Below are positions 18,297 through 27,156 of a stretch of 56,533 nucleotides of DNA, in pieces (within the stretch, counting starts at the first letter, position 1; every line of letters starts with the position of its first letter). The notes beneath the pieces were generated by a model. That model was given only the letters and a program-made list of their open reading frames with translations. It was not told the DNA's origin and ran no database searches. The DNA is taken from positions 1 to 56,533 of the forward strand of contig BAYV01000023.1 in the NCBI GenBank assembly GCA_000710935.1, given 5' to 3'. The DNA is from Iodidimonas nitroreducens (GTDB taxonomy: Bacteria > Pseudomonadota > Alphaproteobacteria > Sphingomonadales > Rhodothalassiaceae). The translations under genes and the position numbers were made by a program.

Positions 18297-19406
18297 TCAG
18301 TTGGATTTTCGGCCCAGCTTGCCGATCAGATAATCCAGATTTTCAGTATCCAGATCCTGATCGATCTGGGTCAGAACCCGTTCGATCATGATCTTGCGAA
18401 ACAAATTACGATCATCTCCACTCGTGAGGCTCATTTCATCGGCAATCGATACACCGATCCGCCCCACATGCTGCAGGGCTTTGGGCATCCCTGCTTTTTC
18501 AAAAAGCCGGGGCAGGCCCAGATCGCCCTTGTCATGCACCAATTTCCAGGCATTGGCAGCGGAAATCCCCGCCCTTTTGGCCAGAGCCGCTTCAAAAAAG
18601 GTGGTATCGCCCATGCACAAAGCGCGAATGATCAAGGTGGGGGTTAGCCGTCCATGCACATAAAGCTGATCCACCAGAACCAGCACATCCAAAGCCGCCT
18701 TACCGGGCGATAGCAGGCTGACCGTGGCCCGCTCCCGGCTTTCCAGCAAAAGATCCGTGGCAACGGACGGTGATAATTCATGATGGGTGACCAGATGATC
18801 GCGCAGATTTTCGGTGACCAGCGATACCAGCCGTTCGGCAACGGCCAAAGGCAGCTTCTGGCGATGCGCAAGGGGCGTTTTTACGGCATCGCTGCCCGCA
18901 TAGGTTTTTAAAACACGTTCAAAAGTCGTGTCCTTGATCTGCGCCCCTTCATTGCCCACAAGCGTGGAGACCACATCTTCATTACCGGAATCCGCCAGCG
19001 CATCCGCAATATCGGACGAAACTTCAGCCCGTTTTGCAACAGCGATCTGACGATCGGAATCTGCCGAGCCGATGATTTTTAGAAGATCCTCATCCTTTAG
19101 AACCGCCGAATATTCAATGATCGGTAAAGCCACTTCATTGACATCAGAGGCAAGGCTTCGGGCCACATCTGCGGGCAGATCGGGATTATCCTTCAAAGTT
19201 TCGGCAAGGGCTTTTCTCACCCGCACTTCGGCATCAAGCACGAAAGCACGAAAAATATCCTCAGCCAGTTCGCGCTCAGGTCCCTTCAGGCTATCGGAGG
19301 AGAAATAAGCGCCAACTTTTCTCGCCGCTTCGGCACGATTCTCAGCCGATGGCTCCGCCAATAATTTGGCTACATCGGATCTGGATAAACTGGGGGGCGT
19401 GCTCAA
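18297..19406 (-). CDS. DUF2336-domain protein
   Basis: The 369-residue product matches DUF2336, an alphaproteobacterial family of all-helical, HEAT-like proteins of unknown function. Visible features are repeated short amphipathic helices with Leu/Ala spacing (EVALPIIEYSAVLKDEDLL, RQIAVAKRAEVSSDIADAL) and no membrane segment or signal peptide, so it is probably cytoplasmic. Translation apparently begins at a TTG codon with GAGGA 9 nt upstream; no ATG or GTG is available at the family start. It lies behind gyrA with about 200 bp between and may have its own promoter next to the 13-bp repeats upstream. Confidence 0.75.
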   Translation of the reverse strand: MSTPPSLSRSDVAKLLAEPSAENRAEAARKVGAYFSSDSLKGPERELAEDIFRAFVLDAEVRVRKALAETLKDNPDLPADVARSLASDVNEVALPIIEYSAVLKDEDLLKIIGSADSDRQIAVAKRAEVSSDIADALADSGNEDVVSTLVGNEGAQIKDTTFERVLKTYAGSDAVKTPLAHRQKLPLAVAERLVSLVTENLRDHLVTHHELSPSVATDLLLESRERATVSLLSPGKAALDVLVLVDQLYVHGRLTPTLIIRALCMGDTTFFEAALAKRAGISAANAWKLVHDKGDLGLPRLFEKAGMPKALQHVGRIGVSIADEMSLTSGDDRNLFRKIMIERVLTQIDQDLDTENLDYLIGKLGRKSN

Positions 19407-19424
19407 AGGGTCAAATCCTCACTG

Positions 19425-19463
19425 ATAACCAACGGCGAAAACCAACAGCGACAACCAAAGGCA
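19425..19463. repeat. Three tandem 13-bp repeats upstream of the DUF2336 gene
   Basis: Three directly adjacent 13-bp units, ATAACCAACGGCG, AAAACCAACAGCG and ACAACCAAAGGCA, differ from one another at a few positions. They lie 4 bp from the ribosome site of the DUF2336 gene, in its leader or promoter. A regulator-binding array is possible, as is replication slippage. Confidence 0.6.
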
Positions 19464-19679
19464 CAGACGCATCCTGTGCGATACTGAAACACAAGGCTGT
19501 TGCCGCAGACTAGATGGCGAAAGGTTAAGTTGCGGTAAAATCGAGCGCAAGAAATATTGCCCTAAAATGATCTTTTTGGCCATCCATTTCCGCTGTCGAA
19601 AAAAGAGACAGACCATGAATTTCGTTTGATCTTTTTTGTGGTACAATGGGGCACGACGGCTCATAATAGGCATAAGAAC
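19464..19679. other. Intergenic DNA without a recognised gene
   Basis: This is the central part of the 422-bp gap between the divergent DUF2336 and helicase genes. I see no credible coding frame. The + strand terminator at its right end suggests that a short transcript may arise here. Confidence 0.4.
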
Positions 19680-19708
19680 GGCAAAGTTTGAGATCGGCTT
19701 TGCCTTTT
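19680..19708 (+). terminator. Intrinsic terminator without an obvious upstream gene
   Basis: GGCAAAG (19680-19686) pairs perfectly with CTTTGCC (19698-19704) and is followed by TTTT on the + strand. The nearest gene to the left is on the opposite strand, so this hairpin would end a short non-coding transcript, or could act in the leader upstream of the helicase promoter. Confidence 0.5.
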
Positions 19709-19709
19709 A

Positions 19710-19737
19710 TTGACTTTGCGCAGTTTTTCCCTATTGT
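19710..19737 (+). promoter_or_regulatory. Likely sigma70-type promoter of the helicase gene
   Basis: TTGACT (19710-19715) and TATTGT (19732-19737) are 16 bp apart. Transcription would begin near 19745 and give a leader of about 85 nt before the helicase ATG, a long leader of the kind often seen in cold-regulated DEAD-box genes. Confidence 0.5.
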
Positions 19738-19828
19738 GGCGCGAAAATTTCGCTCATCCGGAACAGGATCAGATGAACGATCTGGGTTCATCCTTCTTTT
19801 CCCCAAGCCAAGGCAATATCATTCGCCC

Positions 19829-21505
19829 ATGAGTTTTGAATATCTCGGACTAAGCGATGAACTGTTGAGTGCGGTTCGGGACGCGGGTTACGATACGCCA
19901 ACCCCCATTCAACGTCAGGCCATTCCTGCGATTTTGCAAGGAAGGGACGTGATCGGCATCGCCCAAACAGGAACAGGGAAAACCGCCGGTTTTACCCTCC
20001 CAATGCTGGATATCCTGTCTCAGGGCCGGGCGAAGGCTCGGATGCCGCGCACCCTGATTTTGGAGCCAACCCGCGAACTGGCACATCAGGTTTCCGAAAG
20101 CTTCGAGAAATATGGAAAAAATTCCAAGCTTTCGATGGCCCTGCTGATTGGCGGTGTTTCTTTCGCCGATCAGGAAGCCAAGCTTGAACGCGGCGTGGAT
20201 GTTTTGATTGCCACCCCGGGGCGGCTGCTCGATCATTTCGGGCGCGGCAAGCTGATGCTGAATGGGGTGCAGATTCTGGTCGTTGATGAATGTGATCGGA
20301 TGCTGGATATGGGGTTCATCCCCGATGTGGAAACGATCTGCCAGAAAATGCCGCAGGCCCATCAAACCCTGTTTTTCTCGGCCACTTTATCAAAAGAAAT
20401 CAAGCGCCTGACCGATCAGTTTTTGAATGATCCCAAATTGATCGAAGTGGCGCCTCCGGCATCCACGGCTGCAACGGTCAGCCAAAGCATCGCCATTATC
20501 GGCGCGCGTGAGAAATCGAAAGCCCTGCGAGAGCTTGTGGCCACCGAAGAGATCGACAGTGCCATCGTTTTTTGTAATCGCAAGGTGGATGTTAAATCCG
20601 TTTATACCAGCCTTAAACGCGCTGGCATTGATGTGGGCCAATTGCATGGCGATATGGCCCAGCCTGATCGGATGGACACGCTGGCCCGCTTCAAATCCGG
20701 CGATGTGCGTATTCTGATTGCCAGCGATGTAGCGGCACGGGGGCTTGATATTCCCAGTGTCAGCCATGTTTTCAACTATGATGTGCCCAATAATTCGGAA
20801 GATTATGTGCATCGGATTGGCCGCACCGGACGCGCTGGCCGCGCCGGTATTTCGGTCACTTTGGCGGTGCCGGCCGATGCCAAGGCCGTTTTGGAAATTG
20901 AAAAACTCATTGGTCGCCCGATTGAACGCAAAGCTTTGGAAAGCGTGAAAATCCGCGATCTGAGCGATGAAGCAGAGGGCGCAAAGCCCAAGGGTTCGGC
21001 CCGTGGCAGATCGGGCAGCAAGACGGCAAAAAAACCCGCTGATGCCACCTCCGATCAATCAACTGCGGAAAAACCAACGGCCGATGCTTCAGGCGACACA
21101 TCTGCAAAGGCAGATGACACCCAAAAGGATGCGCCAAAAGCCCGGGCCGATCAGCCTGAAACCTCGGACCAAAGCCAGCCCAAGCGATCCGGGCGGCGCC
21201 GCAGCCAATCTGCCAAACCACAATCCGACAAAAAGCCTTCTGAAAAGCAGCAAGCGGATAAGGCGCCTCAGGCGAAAGACGCATCAAGCCAGCCTGAGCG
21301 TTCAGATACCCGCGAAAAATCATCTGCAAGCGAGAGACAGGCTTCATCGGATAAAGACCGTCGGCGTTCATCATCGCCGAAAAATCATGATCATCGCCGG
21401 TCGTCCCATCATCATGCTCAGGATGATGAACCCGATCATCAGATCGTTGGGCTTGGGGCGCATGTTCCGGCATTTTTGCAACGGCCCGTGCCTAAACGCG
21501 GATGA
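19829..21505 (+). CDS. rhlE: DEAD-box RNA helicase, RhlE-like
   Basis: DEAD-box helicases unwind short RNA duplexes in ribosome assembly and RNA decay. The 558-residue product has the Q motif (TPIQRQAIP), motif I AQTGTGKT, Ia PTRELA, motif II in the variant form DECD, motif III SAT, and motifs V and VI (ARGLDIP, HRIGRTGR). A disordered tail of about 190 residues rich in Ser, Lys, Asp and Gln follows and ends HVPAFLQRPVPKRG. I take the ATG beginning MSFEYLGLSDELL. The open frame reaches 47 codons further upstream, but that part overlaps the likely promoter and is not family-like. The last residues and the stop lie inside a tandem repeat. Confidence 0.9.
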   Translation: MSFEYLGLSDELLSAVRDAGYDTPTPIQRQAIPAILQGRDVIGIAQTGTGKTAGFTLPMLDILSQGRAKARMPRTLILEPTRELAHQVSESFEKYGKNSKLSMALLIGGVSFADQEAKLERGVDVLIATPGRLLDHFGRGKLMLNGVQILVVDECDRMLDMGFIPDVETICQKMPQAHQTLFFSATLSKEIKRLTDQFLNDPKLIEVAPPASTAATVSQSIAIIGAREKSKALRELVATEEIDSAIVFCNRKVDVKSVYTSLKRAGIDVGQLHGDMAQPDRMDTLARFKSGDVRILIASDVAARGLDIPSVSHVFNYDVPNNSEDYVHRIGRTGRAGRAGISVTLAVPADAKAVLEIEKLIGRPIERKALESVKIRDLSDEAEGAKPKGSARGRSGSKTAKKPADATSDQSTAEKPTADASGDTSAKADDTQKDAPKARADQPETSDQSQPKRSGRRRSQSAKPQSDKKPSEKQQADKAPQAKDASSQPERSDTREKSSASERQASSDKDRRRSSSPKNHDHRRSSHHHAQDDEPDHQIVGLGAHVPAFLQRPVPKRG

Positions 21506-21576
21506 GACCCGAGCCCAAACGCGGATGAGACCCGTGCCTAAACGCGGATGAGACCCGAGCCCAAACGCGGATGAGT
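21485..21576 (+). repeat. Four tandem 23-bp repeats spanning the helicase stop codon
   Basis: Four contiguous 23-bp units alternate between two versions, CCCGTGCCTAAACGCGGATG and CCCGAGCCCAAACGCGGATG (each followed by AGA or, in the last, AGT), that is, a 46-bp pair duplicated. The first unit encodes the final PVPKRG of the helicase plus its TGA. Because 23 is not a multiple of three, each later copy presents the same peptide and stop in a new frame. It looks like slippage or unequal crossover, without obvious mobile-element features. Confidence 0.9.
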
Positions 21577-21582
21577 CTCTTC

Positions 21583-21605
21583 CCCTGCTTTATGGCAGGG
21601 CTTTT
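21583..21605 (+). terminator. Probable terminator of the helicase gene
   Basis: CCCTGC (21583-21588) and GCAGGG (21595-21600) form a 6-bp GC-rich stem with a TTTATG loop, followed by CTTTT. It directly follows the tandem repeats and precedes the enoyl-CoA hydratase gene. Confidence 0.55.
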
Positions 21606-21679
21606 AGGCTATGGTGCTTTTCTGTGCTGATCATCCCCTGATCCGGGCTATGATCTTGGCGTGGAAAGGAATGCACATC

Positions 21680-22516
21680 ATGCTCGATCATCGCCCCGAA
21701 GCTCTCAAGGCCCGGAATTTTCAAACCATCGAATTGGCTATCGATGGTCCCTTGGCCCGCATTCGGCTCAATCGACCGGATCGCCTCAATGCCTTGTCGC
21801 CTTTGCTTTTGCGCGAACTTCATCAGGCAGTCACCAGCCTTGGAACCGGGGATAGCCGGGCGCGATGCCTGATCATCACCGGTGCCGGGCGCGGATTTTC
21901 CGCAGGTGCCGATTTGCTGGCCAATTCAGAAGAAGAGACCGTCAGCGAGGCCGCGCCCCCCGATCTTTCCCGCTCCTTGCGCAGCCTTTATCATCCGCTG
22001 ATCATGGCCTTGCATGATTTGCCGATCCCGATCATTGCCGCTGTTAATGGCCCGGCTGCCGGGGCGGGCATGAGCCTTGCCCTCACCGCCGATTTCATCC
22101 TGGCGGCCCGTTCCGCCAGTTTCATGCAGGCTTTTGTGCAGATCGGCCTTGCCCCCGATGCCGGTTCAAGCTGGGCCTTGCCACGACTGATTGGCCCGGC
22201 CCGCGCCGCCCGCCTGATGATGCTGGGGGAAAAGCTATCCGCCGAAGATGCTTTGTCATGGGGCCTTGTGATGGCCGTTCATGATGATGAAAAACTTTTG
22301 GATGAAGCTGAAAAGCTTGGCCACAGATTGGCGCAGGGGCCGAGCCAATCCTATGCCGCGATCCGCGCGCTTTTGCGGGCATCGGCTGATCATGACCTGC
22401 CAACACAGCTGGAACTTGAGGCCGAAACCCAGAAAAAACTGGGCCAAACAGCAGATTTTATCGAAGGGGTGCGGGCCTTTATTGAAAAAAGACCGGCCCG
22501 GTTCAGCGGCCAATAG
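21680..22516 (+). CDS. Enoyl-CoA hydratase/isomerase family protein (PaaG-like)
   Basis: The 278-residue product is a crotonase-fold enzyme acting on acyl-CoA thioesters. Signatures are RLNRPDRLNALS near the N-terminus, the oxyanion-hole strand GAGRGFSAGADL, and the second block AAVNGPAAGAGMSLALTADF. QIGLAPDAGSSWALPRLIGP places Asp where hydratases have the second catalytic Glu, a pattern found in PaaG-type isomerases and related family members. The exact substrate is not clear. The ATG at 21680 has AAGGA 9 nt upstream; earlier in-frame ATGs have worse ribosome sites. No other fatty-acid or phenylacetate gene is adjacent. Confidence 0.8.
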   Translation: MLDHRPEALKARNFQTIELAIDGPLARIRLNRPDRLNALSPLLLRELHQAVTSLGTGDSRARCLIITGAGRGFSAGADLLANSEEETVSEAAPPDLSRSLRSLYHPLIMALHDLPIPIIAAVNGPAAGAGMSLALTADFILAARSASFMQAFVQIGLAPDAGSSWALPRLIGPARAARLMMLGEKLSAEDALSWGLVMAVHDDEKLLDEAEKLGHRLAQGPSQSYAAIRALLRASADHDLPTQLELEAETQKKLGQTADFIEGVRAFIEKRPARFSGQ

Positions 22517-22556
22517 CGCGGACACTCAAAAGAGCAGAAAGGCCGCGCCCACGTGA

Positions 22557-24062
22557 TTACTTCCCGCGACGATTGTTTTTTTCTGTCAATCTTTGCTTCT
22601 GTGTGCGGCGGCCATCCACATAAGGATTTTTCGACGCCCGCAAATACAGCCGCAAAGGCACCCCCGCCAGCCCGAAATCGCGCCGCATCTCATTTTCCAG
22701 ATAACGCATATAGCTATCAGGTACCCCTGCGGGATGATTGGTGAAAATAGTAAAGGTGGGGGGCCGCGCCTTGATCTGCGCTCCATAGCGCATCCGGGTA
22801 GCCCGCCCCTGAACCGCAGGCGGTGGGTGGGATTCTGTGACGGCGGCCAGCCAGCGATTGAATTCCGAAGTCCGAATGCGGGAGTTCCACAATTCATAGG
22901 CATCGATCACCGCAGGCATCAGCCGCTCAATCCCCTGGCCGGTGAGCGCTGAAACGGGTACCGTGGTCACCCCCTTCAATTGCGGCAGGGACCGCGTCAA
23001 AATATCATTTACGCCCCTTTGAGCGGCTAGGCGGTCTTCCACCTGATCCCATTTATTAAGGGCAATCACCAAAGCCCGGCCTTCTTCCACCACCAAAGAG
23101 GCGATCTTGATATCCTGTTTATCCACGCCGCGTTCGGCATCGATCATCAAAACCACGATTTCTGCAAAGCGCACCGCCCGCAAGGTATCGGCAACCGACA
23201 GTTTTTCGAGCTTTTCAATCACCCGCGACCGCCGCCGCAACCCCGCCGTATCAAACAGGCGCACGGGAATATCGCCATAATCCCAATCCACCGAGATCGA
23301 ATCCCGGGTCAGCCCGGCTTCAGGGCCGGTAATCAGGCGTTCCTCGCCCACCAGATAATTGATCAGGGTGGATTTTCCGGCATTGGGACGGCCAATCACC
23401 GCCAAGCGCAAAGGGCGTTCTTCGGTAAAAGCGATGACATCATCATCGGCTTCATCATCTTCAAATTCAAAATCCAGATCGCCTTCCACCAGATCTTCGG
23501 CAGCATCATCGGTGTCAGACGCGGTGTGTTGCTCCACCGCCCGGGGATCGACACCGATCAGGCGCGCCGTTTCATCGATGGCGGAATAAAGATCGCCCAA
23601 ACCTTCGGCATGTTCAGCCGACAGGGCCACCGGATCGCCCAAACCAAGGGCATAGGCTTCATAAGCCCCTTCCGTGCCACGCGTGCCTTCGGCTTTATTG
23701 GCGACCAAAATCACCGGAATTTTCTGAACCCTGAGCCAGCTTGCAAAATGCCGATCCAAAGGCGTGATCCCGGCGCGGGCATCGATCATGAACAAAACCA
23801 TATGAGCACCGCCCAAAGCCGCCTCGGTTTGCAAACGCATGCGGCCTGCAAGGCTGGTGCTATCGCCTTCTTCAAGGCCTGCGGTATCAATGATATCAAA
23901 GCGCAGATCGGCCAGCTTGCCCACGCCCATGCGCCGATCCCGGGTCACCCCGGGTGTATCATCGACCAAAGCAAGCCTTTTGCCCACCAGGCGATTGAAC
24001 AAGGTGGATTTCCCAACATTGGGCCTGCCAATGATGGCGATCGTCAGAGGCTGTTTTGACAC
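22557..24062 (-). CDS. der: Ribosome-assembly GTPase Der (EngA)
   Basis: Der has two GTPase domains in tandem and is needed for 50S subunit maturation. The 501-residue product shows G1 GRPNVGKSTLFN, DTPGVTRD, DTAGL and NKAE in the first domain. In the second it shows GRPNAGKSTLIN, GLTRDSI, DTAGLRRRS and NKWDQ, followed by a KH-like C-terminal domain. An acidic linker joins the two G domains. The start is the GTG at 24062 with AGGAAG 6 nt upstream; the frame is open to 24101 but that part would overlap bamB. It is the last gene of the TPR-bamB-der unit, 13 bp after bamB. Confidence 0.96.
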   Translation of the reverse strand: MSKQPLTIAIIGRPNVGKSTLFNRLVGKRLALVDDTPGVTRDRRMGVGKLADLRFDIIDTAGLEEGDSTSLAGRMRLQTEAALGGAHMVLFMIDARAGITPLDRHFASWLRVQKIPVILVANKAEGTRGTEGAYEAYALGLGDPVALSAEHAEGLGDLYSAIDETARLIGVDPRAVEQHTASDTDDAAEDLVEGDLDFEFEDDEADDDVIAFTEERPLRLAVIGRPNAGKSTLINYLVGEERLITGPEAGLTRDSISVDWDYGDIPVRLFDTAGLRRRSRVIEKLEKLSVADTLRAVRFAEIVVLMIDAERGVDKQDIKIASLVVEEGRALVIALNKWDQVEDRLAAQRGVNDILTRSLPQLKGVTTVPVSALTGQGIERLMPAVIDAYELWNSRIRTSEFNRWLAAVTESHPPPAVQGRATRMRYGAQIKARPPTFTIFTNHPAGVPDSYMRYLENEMRRDFGLAGVPLRLYLRASKNPYVDGRRTQKQRLTEKNNRRGK

Positions 24063-24075
24063 GTCGTGCTTCCTA

Positions 24076-25410
24076 TCAGCGATATGCGACGAGGTCTGCA
24101 CCCTCGGTCAGAAAATAAAGGGTTCCATCGGCAATGATGGGGGGCGCAATCACCCCATCAGGCAGCGTTTCCGCCCCCAAAAATTCGCCTGTGTATGGCG
24201 ATACCGATAAAATATAGCCATGAGACGAGGCTATGATCAACCGATCCCCCGCCAAAACAGGCCCGGTCCATGAAAGGGGTGTATCGCGATCTTCAGGATT
24301 TTTAAACCGCTGCAGGCGGGTTACCCAGCGCACGCGCCCATCGGCCAGTGACAAGGCCGCAAGCTCGGCATCGGCGCTCAAAACAAACAGATATTCGCCA
24401 GCAATCCACGGCGTGTGAACCGAAGCAATGCTGCGTTCCCACACCCGTTCACCGCTGCGCATATCGATCGCCGCCATGCTGCCAGCATGGCCAACGGCAT
24501 AAACCCGCCCGCGCGAGATAACCGGATTGCCATCGATATCCGCCAGGGATGCCAAGGGGGTCAGGCGTCGGGTGCGCGACAGGGTATCCTGCCAGGCCAA
24601 CCGCCCATTTTCCACGCGCATGGCCATCAATTCGCCCGATGACATGGCGGCCACCACAGTATCGCCAGCAATGGCCGGTGAAGCCGCGCCCAATAGTCCG
24701 GCATCTTCGGGCAGGCTGGCCTGAGTCCAGATTAAAGTGCCCTTTTGCGCATCAATGGCCAGAATCTGATTATCCTGAGTTTGCACGAAAACCCGGCCAT
24801 CCTCGATACTGGGAGCCCCGCGCAGAGGAATCATTGCATCATGACGCCAGAGTTCATCACCGCTTTTCGCGTCCAATGCGGCGAGAAAGCCATAGCCCGT
24901 TGAAACGAAAAGCCTGCCATCCGCATAGCCAACCCCGCCACCAAAGGCCAGTGCCCGTTTTTCGCCCTTCATCCTGAGCTGGTTTGTCCAGATCTTGCGG
25001 CCATTGCTGGCATTGATCGCCGTTACCAGCCCACGGGTATCGACGGTATAAACCACACCATCATAAACCACGGGCGATGCAATCAAGCGGGTCAGAATAT
25101 CTGAACCTTCACCAATATCGGTTCGCCACACCCGCTTCAGGCTGCCATTCAAAGCCAGATGCTGCACCACATTTTGCGGTGTGCCCCCCGATTGCGGCCA
25201 ATCGCGATTGCGATAGGGCTGGGGCAGGATCACCCGCACATCGGCAATCGCCGGATCGGCTTCCAGCTCTTGATCGAAGGTCAAAACCGGGATGCGTTCA
25301 TCGCTCTCTGCATCATAGCCACCACCGGCATCCGGCTCGCTGATATCTTCGCCACCGGCGCAACCCGCGAGCAGGATCGGCAAAAGCAGCCAATAGGGTT
25401 TGAATGTCAC
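24076..25410 (-). CDS. bamB: Outer-membrane assembly lipoprotein BamB
   Basis: BamB is an eight-bladed beta-propeller lipoprotein of the BAM complex, which inserts barrel proteins into the outer membrane. The 444-residue product has a lipobox (LLLPILLAGC) with the lipidated Cys near residue 17, an acidic linker, and repeated PQQ-type propeller motifs (DTRGLVTAINASNGRKIW, GFLAALDAKSGDELWRHD, QILAIDAQKGTLIW, GSMAAIDMRSGERVWERS). The order TPR protein-BamB-Der matches the conserved yfgM-bamB-der neighbourhood, which argues against a PQQ dehydrogenase. Its start overlaps the end of the TPR gene by ATGA. Confidence 0.9.
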   Translation of the reverse strand: MTFKPYWLLLPILLAGCAGGEDISEPDAGGGYDAESDERIPVLTFDQELEADPAIADVRVILPQPYRNRDWPQSGGTPQNVVQHLALNGSLKRVWRTDIGEGSDILTRLIASPVVYDGVVYTVDTRGLVTAINASNGRKIWTNQLRMKGEKRALAFGGGVGYADGRLFVSTGYGFLAALDAKSGDELWRHDAMIPLRGAPSIEDGRVFVQTQDNQILAIDAQKGTLIWTQASLPEDAGLLGAASPAIAGDTVVAAMSSGELMAMRVENGRLAWQDTLSRTRRLTPLASLADIDGNPVISRGRVYAVGHAGSMAAIDMRSGERVWERSIASVHTPWIAGEYLFVLSADAELAALSLADGRVRWVTRLQRFKNPEDRDTPLSWTGPVLAGDRLIIASSHGYILSVSPYTGEFLGAETLPDGVIAPPIIADGTLYFLTEGADLVAYR

Positions 25411-26138
25411 TGAACCGGGCTCCCTGTATCGATCTCGGTTCCCCGGTCAGCGGGAACCTGCTGATCAGCGGGAGTCTCATCCGCACCCATGTCGAAAAGA
25501 GCCGATAGCTCACTGGCCCGGGCCGCCATGGCGGGGGGCGTGGCCGGATCTTCGGTCAGGCTGGCCAGAGTGCTGCGGGCGGCATCCAGATCATTGAGAT
25601 TGATTTGAATGATCGCCAATAATTCAGAAGCACTATAATAAAGAGGCTGATCAGGCATCGCCAAAGCCTGCAATTGCGCTTCCGCCTCATCCAATTGGCC
25701 GGCTTTAAGCTTGGCCGAAGCCGCCAGATAGGCAGCAAACGCCTGCACATGCCGATCCGATGCTTTTTGCGCCACCTGATCATAAGCAAGAGCGGCCTCA
25801 GCAGGATTATTTGCCGCCAGCAAAGCGCTGCCATGCTGCAATCCCGCCATCAGTTCATAGCCGCCATCAAGATCCTTTGTCAGTTCAGCAAAAGAGGCTA
25901 CGGCCTGTTCCGGGGCCTGCTGGGCGGCTTTTTCAATGCTGGTGGCAAAAAGATCAGAGGCATCGCGCAAGGCAGATTCGCGCATATTGGTCCAAAGCTG
26001 CCAGCCCACCACAATGGCAATGATGAAAACCACGGCAAGGACAAAGCTCAGCCCATGCTTGCGCCACAAGGCCAGCATTTGGGCACGGCGCACATCTTCA
26101 TCGACTTCGCGAAAAATGATATCGGATTCTTCAGCCAC
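25407..26138 (-). CDS. YfgM-like membrane-anchored TPR protein
   Basis: The 243-residue product has a short cytoplasmic N-terminus (MAEESDIIFREVDEDVRRAQ), a single transmembrane helix (about 31-49, FVLAVVFIIAIVVGWQLW) and a periplasmic domain of TPR-like helices. This is the layout of YfgM, an ancillary SecYEG-associated factor that helps periplasmic chaperone handover in E. coli. The C-terminus is Pro/Asp-rich. The start codon is GTG with AAGGAG about 11 nt upstream. It is the first gene of the operon with bamB and der. Confidence 0.82.
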   Translation of the reverse strand: MAEESDIIFREVDEDVRRAQMLALWRKHGLSFVLAVVFIIAIVVGWQLWTNMRESALRDASDLFATSIEKAAQQAPEQAVASFAELTKDLDGGYELMAGLQHGSALLAANNPAEAALAYDQVAQKASDRHVQAFAAYLAASAKLKAGQLDEAEAQLQALAMPDQPLYYSASELLAIIQINLNDLDAARSTLASLTEDPATPPAMAARASELSALFDMGADETPADQQVPADRGTEIDTGSPVQ

Positions 26139-26262
26139 GGCTGTCGTTACTCCTTGGTCTTTTCGAGCGGATCCCGTTCCATGCGAACCCTTGGACCCAT
26201 GCGATTACCCGCAGGCGCTAGCACAGATCAAAGATGATCACCAGATTAAACGGTTTGCCTGA

Positions 26263-27156
26263 TCAAGACGCATCCTTTTTATCTTCAATAACCGAATTTT
26301 TGATCACCGGTTTTTTGGCCCGCATTTTATAAACCTGTTCATCCCCCGGAAAATTCCGGCTGCGCACATCCTTGGCATAGGCAGCCACCGCATCGGAAAT
26401 GCCTGGCCCCAAAGCGGCATATTGGCGCACGAAACGGGGCGACCAATCAAACAGGCCGAGCATATCTTCGGTCACCAGAATTTGCCCATCACAGCGAGCC
26501 GAAGCGCCAATGCCAATCACCACAGGGGCCACCAGATCGGTGATCTTTTCGGCCAGTGGCTCGGCCACAGCTTCCACCACCAGCGCAAAGGCGCCCGCAT
26601 CGGCAATGGCTTTAGCATCATCCAAAATCGGTTGCCAATCCGCCTCCTCGCGCCCTTGGGCGGTATAGCCGCCCGTGCTCAAAACCGATTGTGGCCGCAG
26701 CCCCACATGGCCAATCACCGGAATCCCCCGCTCTGTCAGGAAATGCACCGTTTCGGCCTGCGCACGACCGCCTTCAAGCTTCACCGCCTGCGCCCCGGTT
26801 TGGGCCAGCATCCGGGCTGCCGTTTCAAAAGCCAGTTCTTTCGAGGCTTCATAGCTGCCAAAAGGCATATCCAGCGCCACCAGCGCCTTTTGTGAGCCAC
26901 GCATCACCGCCAAGCCATGATTGATGATCATCTCAACAGTCACGCCCAATGTGGAGTCCATCCCATAAAGCGCCATGCCCACGCTATCGCCCACCAAAAG
27001 CATGTCGCAATGGGGATCGAGCAGGCGGGCCATCGGCGCGCTATAGGCGGTGAGCGTGACCAGCGGTTCGGGCGATCCTTTGCGCGCGGCGAATTGCGGC
27101 ACGGTCATGCGTTTGACGATCTGCGGTTTTTGAGGGGTATCGGGTTGCAAACTCAT
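26263..27156 (-). CDS. panB: 3-methyl-2-oxobutanoate hydroxymethyltransferase
   Basis: PanB makes ketopantoate from 2-oxoisovalerate using 5,10-methylene-tetrahydrofolate, the first committed step of pantothenate and CoA synthesis. The 297-residue product has the family blocks VTLTAYSAPMARLLD, LLVGDSVGMALYGMDST (metal and substrate site), ALVALDMPFGSYEAS, AVKLEGG, IPVIGHVGLRPQSV and VVIGIGASARCDGQILV, with Glu in VVEAV as the likely general base. A Lys-rich tail extends the C-terminus. No panC or panD is adjacent. Confidence 0.95.
   Translation of the reverse strand: MSLQPDTPQKPQIVKRMTVPQFAARKGSPEPLVTLTAYSAPMARLLDPHCDMLLVGDSVGMALYGMDSTLGVTVEMIINHGLAVMRGSQKALVALDMPFGSYEASKELAFETAARMLAQTGAQAVKLEGGRAQAETVHFLTERGIPVIGHVGLRPQSVLSTGGYTAQGREEADWQPILDDAKAIADAGAFALVVEAVAEPLAEKITDLVAPVVIGIGASARCDGQILVTEDMLGLFDWSPRFVRQYAALGPGISDAVAAYAKDVRSRNFPGDEQVYKMRAKKPVIKNSVIEDKKDAS

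Noticed and set aside
19688-19828. 47-codon upstream extension of the helicase
   Set aside because: It overlaps the predicted promoter and has no homology to DEAD-box N-termini.
21485-21576. CRISPR-like repeats
   Set aside because: The units are directly contiguous with no spacers and include coding sequence.
24076-25410. PQQ-dependent dehydrogenase
   Set aside because: PQQ-like propeller motifs are present, but the lipobox, length and the TPR-bamB-der context identify BamB.
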